A stretch of DNA of 64,000 nt. Source: Lachnoclostridium sp. An118 (GTDB taxonomy: Bacteria > Bacillota > Clostridia > Lachnospirales > Lachnospiraceae). The position numbers and the translations under genes are program-made. This document shows positions 7,661 to 16,854 of the stretch, piece by piece. The stretch spans positions 62,001-126,000 of the forward strand of contig NZ_NFLQ01000007.1 of the NCBI RefSeq assembly GCF_002160985.1, written 5' to 3'. Each line of letters opens with the position of its first letter. Position 1 is the stretch's first letter. The notes beneath the pieces are model-generated. The model saw only the letters and a program-made list of their open reading frames with translations, was not told the origin of the DNA and searched no databases.

Positions 7661-9024
7661 CAGAGTATAAAGATATGCTGCAGAAGCAAAGAGACTATTT
7701 CCGCACCGGAGAGACAAAAAACGTGGCCTTCCGGCTGCGGCAGCTTCAACGGATGGAAGCCTGGATTAAAGAGAACGAGGAGGACATCATGGAGGCCCTG
7801 AAGCAGGACCTTCACAAGTCCCCCTTTGAGGCCTACGCTACGGAGATAGGGATTGTCAAGGAGGAGATACGGTACACGCTGAAGCATCTCAGGAGATGGG
7901 CCAGGCCAAAGAGAGTCCCCACTCCTGTCACCCAGTTCCCCTCCAGGTCATGCATCTATCCTGAGCCCTACGGGGTCGTGCTGATCATGTCCCCCTGGAA
8001 CTATCCCTTCCAGCTCACCATCGCCCCCCTCGTGGGCGCCATCTGCGCGGGAAACTGTGCGGTGGTAAAGCCATCCGCCTACTCTGCCGCCACCTCGGCT
8101 CTCATAGGGCGGATGCTCCGGGAGCTGTTCCCGGAGAAGTATGTCAGTGTGATCGAGGGAGGGAGGAAAGAGAACGAGGCTCTTTTAAATGAGAGGTTTG
8201 ACTACATCTTCTTTACGGGAAGCGTGAATGTGGGGCGTTACGTGATGGAGAAGGCCTCTGCCCACCTGACGCCCGTCAGCCTGGAGCTGGGGGGAAAGAG
8301 TCCCTGTATTGTAGATGAAACGGCAGATATCTCCCTGGCCGCCAGGAGGATCGTCTGGGGGAAATTCCTGAACTGCGGCCAGACCTGTGTGGCTCCCGAC
8401 TATATTTTTGTCCACAAGAGTGTGAAGGATAAGCTCCTGAAGCAGATGGCAAAGCAGATACGGAAGATGTATGGAAATGACCCCTGCAGGAACGAGGAGT
8501 ATCCGAAGATGATAAACAGGAAGCACTTTGACAGGGTGCTGGGGCTGATACGGGATGCCCGCGTGGTCTGCGGCGGCGGGAGCAGACAGGAAACGCTCCA
8601 GATCGAACCCACTATCCTGGACCAGGTCACATGGGAGCATCCGGTCATGCAGGAGGAAATCTTCGGACCGGTGCTGCCGGTCATGACCTTCTATGACCTG
8701 CAGGAGGTGGTCGCCCAGGTCAGCGCAAGGCCGAGACCCCTTGCCCTCTACCTGTTTACAAGGAAAAAGGAGAGGGAGGCCTATGTGCTGAAGCACGTCT
8801 CTTACGGCGGAGGCTGCATCAATGATACGGTAGTGCATCTGGCCACCTCGCATATGCCCTTTGGCGGCGTGGGGGACAGCGGTATGGGCGGCTACCACGG
8901 GAAGGACAGCTTTGACACGTTCACCCACAGGAAGAGCATCATGAAGAAGTCCTGTCTCATCGACATACCGGTCCGGTATGCCCCCTTTAAGAAAAAACTG
9001 GACCTCCTCAAGAAGATCCAGTAA
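7657..9024 (+). CDS. NAD(P)-dependent aldehyde dehydrogenase
   Basis: 455 residues, the short class-3-like ALDH length. Cofactor-binding region MSPWNYPF, catalytic Glu210 in LELGGKSP and nucleophile Cys244 in NCGQTCVAPDY are all present; PFGGVGDSGMGGYHG near the C-terminus is typical of the long-chain and coniferyl aldehyde branch. It oxidises aldehydes to acids. The start ATG overlaps the stop of the alcohol dehydrogenase (ATGA), which implies coupled translation and a joint alcohol-aldehyde-acid route. A short basic, hydrophobic tail (FKKKLDLLKKIQ) resembles the C-terminus of membrane-associated members. It ends 19 nt from the convergent feoB with no terminator seen between. Confidence 0.9.
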   Translation: MTEYKDMLQKQRDYFRTGETKNVAFRLRQLQRMEAWIKENEEDIMEALKQDLHKSPFEAYATEIGIVKEEIRYTLKHLRRWARPKRVPTPVTQFPSRSCIYPEPYGVVLIMSPWNYPFQLTIAPLVGAICAGNCAVVKPSAYSAATSALIGRMLRELFPEKYVSVIEGGRKENEALLNERFDYIFFTGSVNVGRYVMEKASAHLTPVSLELGGKSPCIVDETADISLAARRIVWGKFLNCGQTCVAPDYIFVHKSVKDKLLKQMAKQIRKMYGNDPCRNEEYPKMINRKHFDRVLGLIRDARVVCGGGSRQETLQIEPTILDQVTWEHPVMQEEIFGPVLPVMTFYDLQEVVAQVSARPRPLALYLFTRKKEREAYVLKHVSYGGGCINDTVVHLATSHMPFGGVGDSGMGGYHGKDSFDTFTHRKSIMKKSCLIDIPVRYAPFKKKLDLLKKIQ

Positions 9025-9043
9025 AAGATGCTGAAAATGGGGA

Positions 9044-11086
9044 TTACAGCAGCAGACCGATGTGGTAGACGAGAAAGCTCATCACCCAGGCCACTGCAAA
9101 CTGGAAGCACACGAAGCAGGCGGTAAGACGCCTGCTTTCTGTCTCCCTGCGTATGGTGGCGATGGTGGCCGTGCAGGGGATGTAGAGCAGGCAGAAGACC
9201 ATCAGTGCGTATGCGTTCACCGCGCCAAAGCCCATGGCACCCAGGGTGGAGGCCATGGCGGTCATGCCGTGGGATGTGGTGATGTTCTGGATGCCAAAGA
9301 GCACGCTGCAGCTTGAGACGACCACCTCTTTTGCGGCGATCCCGGCGATGAGGGCCACCACGATCTGCCAGTAGCCGAGCCCCAGAGGGGTAAATATCGG
9401 TACAATGGCCTTTCCTATCCAGGCGCCAAAGCTGGCGCTTATGTCCGTCACGTAGCCTGTGGGGCCGAAATTCAGGAGCACCCACATGATGACGGAGGCA
9501 ACGAAGATGACAGTCCCTGCCTTTGTCAGGTAGTCCTTGATCTTCTCCCACACGTAGATGGCGATAGTCCGGGCGTTGGGAGACTTGTACTCCGGCAGCT
9601 CTATGAGGAGCGCGTGCTCTGCCTTGCTGCCGTCAAATCTGGAGATGACGAAGGCGGAGGTGATCGCCACCAGGATGCCCAGCAGGTACATGGAGTAGCA
9701 CACCAGCATGGCGTTCCCTCCGAAGAACATGGAGGAGAACAGCACGTAGATGGGCAGCCTTGCGCTGCAGGACATAAAGGGGGTGATGAGGATCGTCTTC
9801 AGGCGGTCCCTGCGGTGCTCCAGAGCCCTTGAAGCCATGACTGCCGGGACGGAGCACCCGAACCCCAGGAGCAGGGGGATGAAGGCCCGCCCTGAAAGGC
9901 CCAGGCGGCTCATGATGTCGTCCATGACAAAGGCCACGCGGGACATGTACCCGCTGTCCTCCAGTATGGCCAGCGCCAGGAACAGGATGAAGATGTTGGG
10001 CAGGAAGGTCAGGATGCCGCCCACGCCGGAGATGATGCCGTCCACGATGAGGGAGGTGACCATGGGGCCTGTGCCCACCGCGGCAAGGCCCTCTGACACA
10101 AGGCCGGAGAAGGCGTCCAGCCCGATCTCGAAGTAGCCCTTCAGGAAATCGCCCACCGTGAAGGTGAGGAAGAACACCAGGGCCATGATGGCGAGAAAGA
10201 TGGGGAGCCCTAGCCATCTGCTGGTGAGGTACCTGTCGATGTGGTCGGTCCGGGCCTCGTTTTTCGACTTGTTGACAAGGACCTCCTGGATGATCTCCTC
10301 AATAAAATCATATTTCTGGTTGATGATGTCTTTTTCGTAATCCCGCTCAATGATATCGGAAAGTTCCAGGGGGTACTGGCTGCTGACGCTCTTGTCCCTT
10401 TCCAGATATTTGATAGCGTGCCACCTCTTATTGGCCATATCCGGATAGGACTGCTTCAGCCGGTCCATGATCTGGTCGATCTTGTCCTCTATGTAATCTT
10501 GATACACCATGGCGTACTCCTGGTGGTGGTTGTGCCTGTGGGCGGAATGCTCCCCGTGGTGATGGTGGATAAAGGGACTCTGCGCCCCGTGGTCTTTGTG
10601 GTGCGCCACGGCATGGAGCAGGATGGACAGACCGGTTTTCTTTCTGGCGGAGACAGGGATGGCAGGGATGCCCAGCATCTCCGGGAGACGGTGCAGGTCG
10701 ATCTCCATGCCCCGCTCCTCCACGATATCCATCATGTTCAGAGCCAGAACAACAGGTTTGCCCAGCTCGATGAGCTGGAGAGTCAGATAGAGGTTCCGCT
10801 CCAGGCAGGAGGCGTCCACCACGTCCACGATGACATCCACCTCGTCACTCAGGATACACTCCCTGGACACAGTCTCCTCCATTGTGTAGGAGGTGAGGCT
10901 ATAGATACCGGGAAGGTCGATGAGCCGAAAATCCTGTCCCTCGTAGGTGGCGTGGCCCTCTTTTTTCTCCACCGTGACACCGGGCCAGTTGGCCACCTTC
11001 AGGTTGGCTCCGGTGAAGGCGTTGAAGAGGGTGGTCTTGCCGCAGTTGGGGTTGCCTATGAAGGCTACATTAATCGAGCCTGCCAT
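9044..11086 (-). CDS. feoB: ferrous iron transport protein B
   Basis: 680-residue inner-membrane Fe(II) transporter. The N-terminal GTPase has G1 GNPNCGKTT (11-19), G3 DLPG and G4 NMMD; the following helical region and the two Gate domains with Cys-containing spans (LLLGFGCSVPAVMASR; CSARLPIYVLF) are complete. Between G domain and membrane part lies an unusual His-rich stretch (about residues 163-192, eleven or more His) that may bind metal. feoA lies just upstream with a 17-nt overlap, so the two are translationally coupled. The pair takes up ferrous iron under anaerobic conditions. Confidence 0.95.
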   Translation of the reverse strand: MAGSINVAFIGNPNCGKTTLFNAFTGANLKVANWPGVTVEKKEGHATYEGQDFRLIDLPGIYSLTSYTMEETVSRECILSDEVDVIVDVVDASCLERNLYLTLQLIELGKPVVLALNMMDIVEERGMEIDLHRLPEMLGIPAIPVSARKKTGLSILLHAVAHHKDHGAQSPFIHHHHGEHSAHRHNHHQEYAMVYQDYIEDKIDQIMDRLKQSYPDMANKRWHAIKYLERDKSVSSQYPLELSDIIERDYEKDIINQKYDFIEEIIQEVLVNKSKNEARTDHIDRYLTSRWLGLPIFLAIMALVFFLTFTVGDFLKGYFEIGLDAFSGLVSEGLAAVGTGPMVTSLIVDGIISGVGGILTFLPNIFILFLALAILEDSGYMSRVAFVMDDIMSRLGLSGRAFIPLLLGFGCSVPAVMASRALEHRRDRLKTILITPFMSCSARLPIYVLFSSMFFGGNAMLVCYSMYLLGILVAITSAFVISRFDGSKAEHALLIELPEYKSPNARTIAIYVWEKIKDYLTKAGTVIFVASVIMWVLLNFGPTGYVTDISASFGAWIGKAIVPIFTPLGLGYWQIVVALIAGIAAKEVVVSSCSVLFGIQNITTSHGMTAMASTLGAMGFGAVNAYALMVFCLLYIPCTATIATIRRETESRRLTACFVCFQFAVAWVMSFLVYHIGLLL

Positions 11087-11312
11087 CTTCCGCCACCTCC
11101 CTCACATCGATGTTGTCGGCGATCTGCCGGCCAAGCGCAAATCGAGTGCCCCGGAATCTGGCGGTCAGGGACCCCTTCTTGTCGTTGTTTAAGATCGTGA
11201 TAAGAGCACCCTCTGTGAGCCCCAGGGCCTCCAGCCGGCGCTCCAGCTTCTTTTCAGTGTGTATGCCGCATACCTGGTATGTATGGTCATTTTTCCCTTG
11301 CTTTAGTATCAT
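11070..11312 (-). CDS. feoA: FeoA-domain protein
   Basis: 80-residue SH3-like FeoA domain (ALGLTEGALITIL, RFRGTRFALGRQIADNIDV), the small cytoplasmic partner that modulates FeoB. AAAGGAGA lies about 8 nt before its ATG at 11312. It overlaps feoB by 17 nt and is driven by the promoter at 11356-11384. Confidence 0.87.
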   Translation of the reverse strand: MILKQGKNDHTYQVCGIHTEKKLERRLEALGLTEGALITILNNDKKGSLTARFRGTRFALGRQIADNIDVREVAEDGRLD

Positions 11313-11355
11313 TTGTAAGTCTCCTTTAATGAGAAAAATTATCTTCTAGTGTATG

Positions 11356-11384
11356 ATTATAGCATTATTTGACTGCACTGACAA
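11356..11384 (-). promoter_or_regulatory. feoAB promoter
   Basis: On the minus strand TTGTCA (11384-11379), 17-nt spacer, TATAAT (11361-11356). Its -35 lies inside the spacer of the divergent plus-strand promoter. No Fur or DtxR box was recognised. Confidence 0.6.
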
Positions 11385-11397
11385 TGTGAAGTATAAT
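11369..11397 (+). promoter_or_regulatory. promoter of the CmpB-like gene, overlapping the feoAB promoter
   Basis: TTGACT (11369-11374), 17-nt spacer, TATAAT (11392-11397). Confidence 0.6.
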
Positions 11398-11482
11398 CTT
11401 GCTGTCACACTCCCCGTCACCGTCCGGCCCGTTTTCCGGTGCGGCGGGCGGGGGAGGAGATGCTTTGGGAAAGGAGTTTTAT

Positions 11483-12358
11483 ATGCGGATATACAGCCTG
11501 CTGCTCTATTTTTTTATATACAGCTTTCTTGGATGGTGCACAGAAGTGGCCTATGCCACGGTGAAGGAGAGGAGATTCGTAAACAGGGGATTTCTCAATG
11601 GCCCCTGGTGCCCTATATACGGGGTGGGCGTGTCTGCGGTGGTGACACTGCTCGACGGCTTCCGGGACAGCCTGCTGCTCCTGTATCTTTCCTCCCTTGT
11701 GCTTGTGACGCTGATCGAGGGTATGACAGGGGTTATCATGGATAAGATATTCCACCATAAGTGGTGGGATTACACGGGCCTTCCCCTCAATATCGGCGGA
11801 TATGTGTGCCTGCCCTTTTCCATTGCATGGGGAGCAGCCTGTGTAGTGATCGTAAAGGGGATCCACCCGCTCATCGAAAGACTGGTGGGATTTCTGCCGG
11901 AGGCGGCGGGAGCTGCCCTGCTCTGTGTCCTGACGGTCTGCCTTGCCGCCGACGTGGCGGTGACGACAGCGGGCATACTGAAGCTGAACAGGCGCCTGGA
12001 TATGCTGGAGAGGATCGGGGCGGAGCTGCATGAGATCTCAGACAGGATGGGAGCCAATATCCACGAGAATGTCATGGATGCCATGGAGAAGGCGGAGGCG
12101 CTGGAGGATGTGGCTCAGGCCAGGAAAGAGCAGCTGGATGCCCTTTCCGGAGAGGCGAGGGAGCGGCTGGACCTTCTCTCCGGTGAGACGAGAGAGCGCT
12201 ATGATATGCTCAGACAGCGGTACGCGGAGCTGACCGGGGCAACCCTGCAGGCCAGCCGGAGGCTTGTGAGGGCGTTCCCCAGGATGGAGTCCAGAAGGCA
12301 CAAGGAGCTGCTGGACGAGCTGAAGCGGAGGCTGGAAGAGGTGACCAGAAAAAAATAA
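11483..12358 (+). CDS. CmpB-type (PF06541) membrane protein, putative transporter subunit
   Basis: 291 residues. The opening IYSLLLYFFIYSFLGWCTEVAY and RRFVNRGFLNGPWCPIYG are diagnostic of the ABC_trans_CmpB family, with five hydrophobic spans up to about residue 165. The rest (about 170-291) is a charged coiled coil with near-repeats (LDALSGEARERLDLLSGETRER in part). Despite the family name no ATPase is nearby, so transport is unproven. AAAGGAG precedes ATG 11483. Divergent from feoAB and closed by a bidirectional terminator. Confidence 0.7.
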   Translation: MRIYSLLLYFFIYSFLGWCTEVAYATVKERRFVNRGFLNGPWCPIYGVGVSAVVTLLDGFRDSLLLLYLSSLVLVTLIEGMTGVIMDKIFHHKWWDYTGLPLNIGGYVCLPFSIAWGAACVVIVKGIHPLIERLVGFLPEAAGAALLCVLTVCLAADVAVTTAGILKLNRRLDMLERIGAELHEISDRMGANIHENVMDAMEKAEALEDVAQARKEQLDALSGEARERLDLLSGETRERYDMLRQRYAELTGATLQASRRLVRAFPRMESRRHKELLDELKRRLEEVTRKK

Positions 12359-12371
12359 GAGAAGAACATGG

Positions 12372-12429
12372 AAAAAGGGACATTTCCAACCTGTCAGCGG
12401 GGTGGAAATGTCCCTTTTTGGAAGGCGGT
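12372..12429. terminator. bidirectional terminator between convergent genes
   Basis: A perfect 17-bp inverted repeat (12372-12388 and 12413-12429) with A5 on the left and T5 on the right serves both the CmpB-like gene and the NUDIX gene. Confidence 0.85.
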
Positions 12430-13112
12430 CAAATGTGGAACAGCTCTTTCAGACCGCACAGGATCATAGCGCCGTGGTCAAAGGCCAGTCCCTGGCTGTT
12501 CTTTGCGAGGCAGGAGCCCTCATCGAAGCGCAAGGGGCATTCCAGGGAGGAGGAGAGGACCTGGCCGCCTCCCTCCAGGCGGAGCTCATAGTGGAACAGG
12601 CCCGGCCGGCTTTCCTCCCGGCGTGTCAGGGCAACGGTGAACCACCTGGCATCGCTGGCGTCATCCCCGGCCTCTGCGGGGATCTGGTCTGTGTCCAGGA
12701 CAGCCAGATGGGCGCAGCTCATGACCCAGGTGCGGGGGTCTCTGCCGGGCTTTGAGAAGGTGTAGAGCTGCTGCAGGGGCACGCCCTCCACGTGGGTCTC
12801 CTCCAGGAGCTCTCTTCTGGCGGCCTCCATGACTGTCTCGCGGGGCTCCACAAAGCCTCCCGGAAGAGCATAGCGACCAAGGCAGGGGTGGCCGCCTCTT
12901 CTGACCAAAAGGACCCTCAGTGCCCTGCCGCCCAGATAGTGCTGCCGGTCCTCTGATGACATCCTCCCTCCGCCTGCAAGGCGGGAGGAAAGTCCAGGGG
13001 CGGCAAAGATGAGCATGTCCACCGTCATGGACGGGCGGGGGTAGTCGCCGGGCCGGTACCGGGCCAGGAATTCCTCCTCTGTCAGACCGTTTTTGTCTCG
13101 AAGTGCTTCCAT
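12429..13112 (-). CDS. NUDIX hydrolase
   Basis: 227 residues from ATG 13112, chosen because AGGAGG (13127-13122) is 9 nt away; ATG 13118 would leave only 3 nt. The NUDIX box is intact: GGFVEPRETVMEAARRELLEE fits GX5EX7REUXEE. The N-terminal MTVDMLIF resembles the YjhB/NrtR-type ADP-ribose pyrophosphatase group, but the C-terminal part shows no clear winged helix, so an enzyme rather than a regulator is favoured. It cleaves nucleoside diphosphate derivatives; the substrate is not clear. Follows the J-domain gene by 16 nt in the same transcript. Confidence 0.85.
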   Translation of the reverse strand: MEALRDKNGLTEEEFLARYRPGDYPRPSMTVDMLIFAAPGLSSRLAGGGRMSSEDRQHYLGGRALRVLLVRRGGHPCLGRYALPGGFVEPRETVMEAARRELLEETHVEGVPLQQLYTFSKPGRDPRTWVMSCAHLAVLDTDQIPAEAGDDASDARWFTVALTRREESRPGLFHYELRLEGGGQVLSSSLECPLRFDEGSCLAKNSQGLAFDHGAMILCGLKELFHI

Positions 13113-13128
13113 TGTCATGCGCCTCCTG

Positions 13129-13803
13129 TCAGGACTGGAGCTGCCGATAGGAGATCAGCTTGTCCAGGTTGTTCAAGAACAGTGTGTTCTGGCTGGTTAT
13201 CTTCTTCTTTTCCAGAGTGGATTTACACTGCTCCAGGTAGCTGTCGTACATGGAGTAGAGCAGTGCGTAGGGCAGGTCCCGGTTCTGGCTCCACTGGAAC
13301 AAAAGCCAGTTCATGGCGTGGGAGAACCAGTATCTGCGGGGGATTTCCCCGTCTTTCAGCACCAGGATGTGGGGGTGGGCCTCCTCGGCGATGGCTGCCA
13401 GCTTCTCCGCATCCGGCTCCTGACGGCTGAACCTTTTGGGCTTCAGCAGGCCGGCACTCTCGCTGACCAGACCGTTCAGCCTGTTGGCGGCCTCCCAGTA
13501 GGGTGCGAAATTGGGGGATAGAGGTCCGCTGCGGCGTGCCTCCCTCTCCCTTGCGCGCTCGGCCCGGGTCTCCCGGCGGATGGGGTTGCGTATCCTGCGG
13601 TCGTAGGTCCTCCGGCTCTCCGGGTTGCTCAGGATCCGGTAGGCGGTGAGCACATTCTGGATGTAGGCTGTGGTGTCAAAGGTACTGTTTATATTTTCGT
13701 CCGGATGCATTTTTTTCACTAAAAAATTCTTGGCGTCTGCAATCTCTTTTTCATCTGCATCCATAGAAACGCCAAGAAGATCATAGTAAGTACAATCTTT
13801 CAT
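13129..13803 (-). CDS. J-domain (DnaJ N-terminal) co-chaperone-like protein
   Basis: 224 residues from ATG 13803, with AAGGGGAG just upstream. Residues 4-70 form a J domain (YYDLLGVSMDADEKEI, HPD at about 33-35, YRILSNPESRRTYDRR). There is no Gly/Phe or zinc region, so it is a class III J protein; the C-terminal 140 residues are unclassified. The HPD motif predicts stimulation of an Hsp70 ATPase. A fragment of an accessory Hsp70 lies 700 nt away on the other strand, suggesting a former partner. Confidence 0.85.
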   Translation of the reverse strand: MKDCTYYDLLGVSMDADEKEIADAKNFLVKKMHPDENINSTFDTTAYIQNVLTAYRILSNPESRRTYDRRIRNPIRRETRAERAREREARRSGPLSPNFAPYWEAANRLNGLVSESAGLLKPKRFSRQEPDAEKLAAIAEEAHPHILVLKDGEIPRRYWFSHAMNWLLFQWSQNRDLPYALLYSMYDSYLEQCKSTLEKKKITSQNTLFLNNLDKLISYRQLQS

Positions 13804-13847
13804 ATACATCTCCCCTTGTTGGATCAGTTTATAAACTCCCATCTATT

Positions 13848-13876
13848 ATAATACTTCAGCAGGGCCGGGAAATCAA
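13848..13876 (-). promoter_or_regulatory. promoter of the J-domain/NUDIX pair
   Basis: Minus strand TTGATT (13876-13871), 17-nt spacer, TATTAT (13853-13848), about 45 nt before the start codon. Confidence 0.5.
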
Positions 13877-13890
13877 CCGGAAAGTCAGGC

Positions 13891-13919
13891 TTGTTGTTCG
13901 GCGGAAAGGGTGGTAAACT
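13891..13919 (+). promoter_or_regulatory. promoter of the flavin-oxidase-like gene
   Basis: TTGTTG (13891-13896), 17-nt spacer, TAAACT (13914-13919). Confidence 0.45.
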
Positions 13920-14000
13920 GACAGTAAATGCGTGGGCGCCAGGCCGGAGAGCGTAAGCCGCAAAAAAGAGCGAGGCAAAAGGAGAAAGGAAGAGGAAGCT

Positions 14001-14480
14001 ATGAGAAGGCCAAAGAGACAGATGACGGATATGGGAGAGATTACCAGGATGATCGGGGAGTGCGCCGTGTGCCGCGTCGGCATGCAGAGCCAGGGGAAAA
14101 TCTACGTGGTGCCCATGAATTTCGGCTATGAGCAGGAGGGGGAAAGGCTTACCTTCTACCTCCACAGCGCAAAGGTGGGCCGCAAGATCGAGGCGCTCAA
14201 GGAGGAGCCGGAGGTGTGCGTGGAGCTGGACTGCCGGCACGGGCTGATGGAGGCGGAGCTCCCCTGCAGCCACAGCTATTGCTATGCCAGCCTCATCGGC
14301 ACCGGGAGGGTGCAGGTCCTGAAGACCTATGAGGAGAAGCTGGAGGGACTGAAGAAGCTGATGAGACATCAGACCGGAAAGGATTTTGATGATTTTGACG
14401 AGAAGTGGGTGGGCGCTGTGGAAGTGCTGAAGGTGGAGCTTGAGGAGTACGCCTGCAAATACCACGACGGCACCAACTAG
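14001..14480 (+). CDS. pyridoxamine 5'-phosphate oxidase family (FMN-binding split barrel) protein
   Basis: 159 residues from ATG 14001 after AGGAAGAGGAAG. MRRPKRQMTD, ARCAVCRVG-like CAVCRVGMQ, IYVVPMNFGYE and FYLHSAKVGRKIEAL are the hallmarks of the small Nim/PNPOx-like flavoprotein family found in anaerobes, often linked to redox or 5-nitroimidazole reduction. It is too short and divergent to be PdxH. It is followed 30 nt later by the truncated Hsp70 frame. Confidence 0.85.
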   Translation: MRRPKRQMTDMGEITRMIGECAVCRVGMQSQGKIYVVPMNFGYEQEGERLTFYLHSAKVGRKIEALKEEPEVCVELDCRHGLMEAELPCSHSYCYASLIGTGRVQVLKTYEEKLEGLKKLMRHQTGKDFDDFDEKWVGAVEVLKVELEEYACKYHDGTN

Positions 14481-14495
14481 GAAAGAAGAGTGTGA

Positions 14496-15335
<840 letters not shown>

Positions 15336-15345
15336 ACATTTGCTC

Positions 15346-15400
15346 AAATAATACTCTGAAGAGTCAGTTGTATTTCAACACTCTTTGGAGTATTATTTTT
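15346..15400. terminator. terminator after the Hsp70 fragment
   Basis: AAATAATACTC (15346-15356) pairs with GAGTATTATTT (15388-15398), with a further inner helix, followed by a T run; A/T-rich on both sides. Confidence 0.8.
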
Positions 15401-15452
15401 TTAAAACGGAAAAGCAATCAGAGGTACTTTTTAGACGATAAATTTTGTGATT

Positions 15453-15482
15453 TTTCGCAAATTAATGCTTTAACTTGCGAAA
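15453..15482. promoter_or_regulatory. inverted-repeat operator candidate upstream of the keto-acid operon
   Basis: TTTCGCAA (15453-15460) and TTGCGAAA (15475-15482) are perfect 8-bp inverted copies, 22 bp centre to centre, flanking the -35 element. The spacing equals two helical turns, as for a dimeric repressor. Confidence 0.5.
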
Positions 15483-15497
15483 GTATTGTGCTATACT
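15469..15497 (+). promoter_or_regulatory. promoter of the ligase-iorAB operon
   Basis: TTTAAC (15469-15474), 17-nt spacer, TATACT (15492-15497). Confidence 0.55.
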
Positions 15498-15542
15498 AAG
15501 GGAAGCACGACGCGGAAGCGTAAAATTGAAGGAGGAAATGTC

Positions 15543-16853
15543 ATGATCTGGTCGAAGGAAGAGACCCTGCCAAGAGGCGAGATAGAAGCGATCCAGCTGA
15601 AGAAGCTGAAGGAGACGGTGCCCTATATTTATGAGAGGGTTGCTCCCTACCGCAGGAAAATGGACGAGGCAGGGGTGAAGCCGGAGGATATAAAGACACT
15701 GGCGGATCTGACGAAGCTGCCCTTTACATACAAAGCGGATTTCAGAGACAACTACCCCATGGGGCTTTTTGCCGTGGACAAGAAGGAGCTGGTCAGATTC
15801 CACGCCAGCTCAGGGACCACAGGAAAGCCCACGGTGGTGGGATACACAAGGAATGACCTGGACATGTGGCTGGAAAACGTGGCCCGCATCGCCTGTATGG
15901 GCGGCGCCACAGCCGACGACGTGGCCCAGATTTCCTTTGGATACGGGACCTTCACAGGGGCCCTGGGACTCCATGGAGGTCTTGAGAAGATCGGCGCGTC
16001 TGTCATTCCCATGTCTTCGGGAAACACGAAGAAGCAGATCATGTTCCTGCAGGATATGGGCGTGACCCTTCTGGTGGCCACTCCCTCCTACGCCCTCCAT
16101 TTGGGGGAGGAGATACGGGCGAGAGGCCTGGACCCGGAGAAGGACCTGAAGGTGCACATCGGTCTCTTCGGAGGCGAGGGCATGACGGAGCCCATGCGGG
16201 ATGAGATGCACAAGGTGTGGGGCCAGCGCTTTCTGTGCACCCAGAACTACGGCATGAGCGAGCTGTGCGGCCCGGGCGTGGCCGGAGAGTGCGAGGAGCT
16301 TGTGGGCATGCATGTCAACGAGGACTGGTTTATCCCGGAGATCATCGACCCAAAGACAGAGGAAGTGCTGCCTCCCGGAGAGAGAGGCGAGCTGGTGGTC
16401 ACCTGTCTCGGGAAAGAGGCGCTGCCCCTTCTGCGCTACCGGACAGGGGATATGACAAGGCTCATGTATGAGCCCTGCAGATGCGGAAGGACGACCGTGC
16501 GCATGGAGAACATCTCCGGCCGGGCGGACGACATGCTGGTCATCAGAGGCGTGAATGTATTCCCGACCCAGATCGAGGAGGTGCTGCTCCAGATACCGGA
16601 GATCGGACCCCACTACGAGATACTGGTGGAGAGAAAGAACCGGCTGGATGTCATGACCATCACCGTGGAGCTGGTGGACGACAGGCTGCTTGACAGCTAC
16701 GCGCAGCTCAGCGAGCTGGAGATGAAGATCAGGAAGGGACTGAAGTCCCAGCTGGGCCTTGCCACCCAGATCAAGCTGGTGGCTCCCTACTCCCTGAAGC
16801 GGTTTGAGGGAAAGGCAAAGAGAGTGACAGATTTGAGAAAGGATGGACTGTAA
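15543..16853 (+). CDS. phenylacetate-CoA ligase family protein (PaaK type), copy 1
   Basis: 436 residues from ATG 15543 with GGAGG upstream. AMP-forming ligase of the PaaK group: substrate-side HASSGTTGKPTVVGYT, the QNYGMSELCGPGVAGEC block, LRYRTGDMTRL and the C-terminal hinge ISGRADDMLVIRGVNVFP. The enzyme family activates aryl or acyl acids to CoA thioesters; in archaea and clostridia PaaK-like proteins next to indolepyruvate oxidoreductase run as acyl-CoA/acid interconverters, possibly energy-conserving. First gene of a six-gene operon. Confidence 0.87.
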   Translation: MIWSKEETLPRGEIEAIQLKKLKETVPYIYERVAPYRRKMDEAGVKPEDIKTLADLTKLPFTYKADFRDNYPMGLFAVDKKELVRFHASSGTTGKPTVVGYTRNDLDMWLENVARIACMGGATADDVAQISFGYGTFTGALGLHGGLEKIGASVIPMSSGNTKKQIMFLQDMGVTLLVATPSYALHLGEEIRARGLDPEKDLKVHIGLFGGEGMTEPMRDEMHKVWGQRFLCTQNYGMSELCGPGVAGECEELVGMHVNEDWFIPEIIDPKTEEVLPPGERGELVVTCLGKEALPLLRYRTGDMTRLMYEPCRCGRTTVRMENISGRADDMLVIRGVNVFPTQIEEVLLQIPEIGPHYEILVERKNRLDVMTITVELVDDRLLDSYAQLSELEMKIRKGLKSQLGLATQIKLVAPYSLKRFEGKAKRVTDLRKDGL

Positions 16854-16854
16854 A

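Noticed and set aside
11399-11482. Upstream start of the CmpB-like protein
   Set aside because: A Pro/Gly/Ser stretch without ribosome site precedes the conserved IYSLLLYF start; ATG 11483 follows AAAGGAG.
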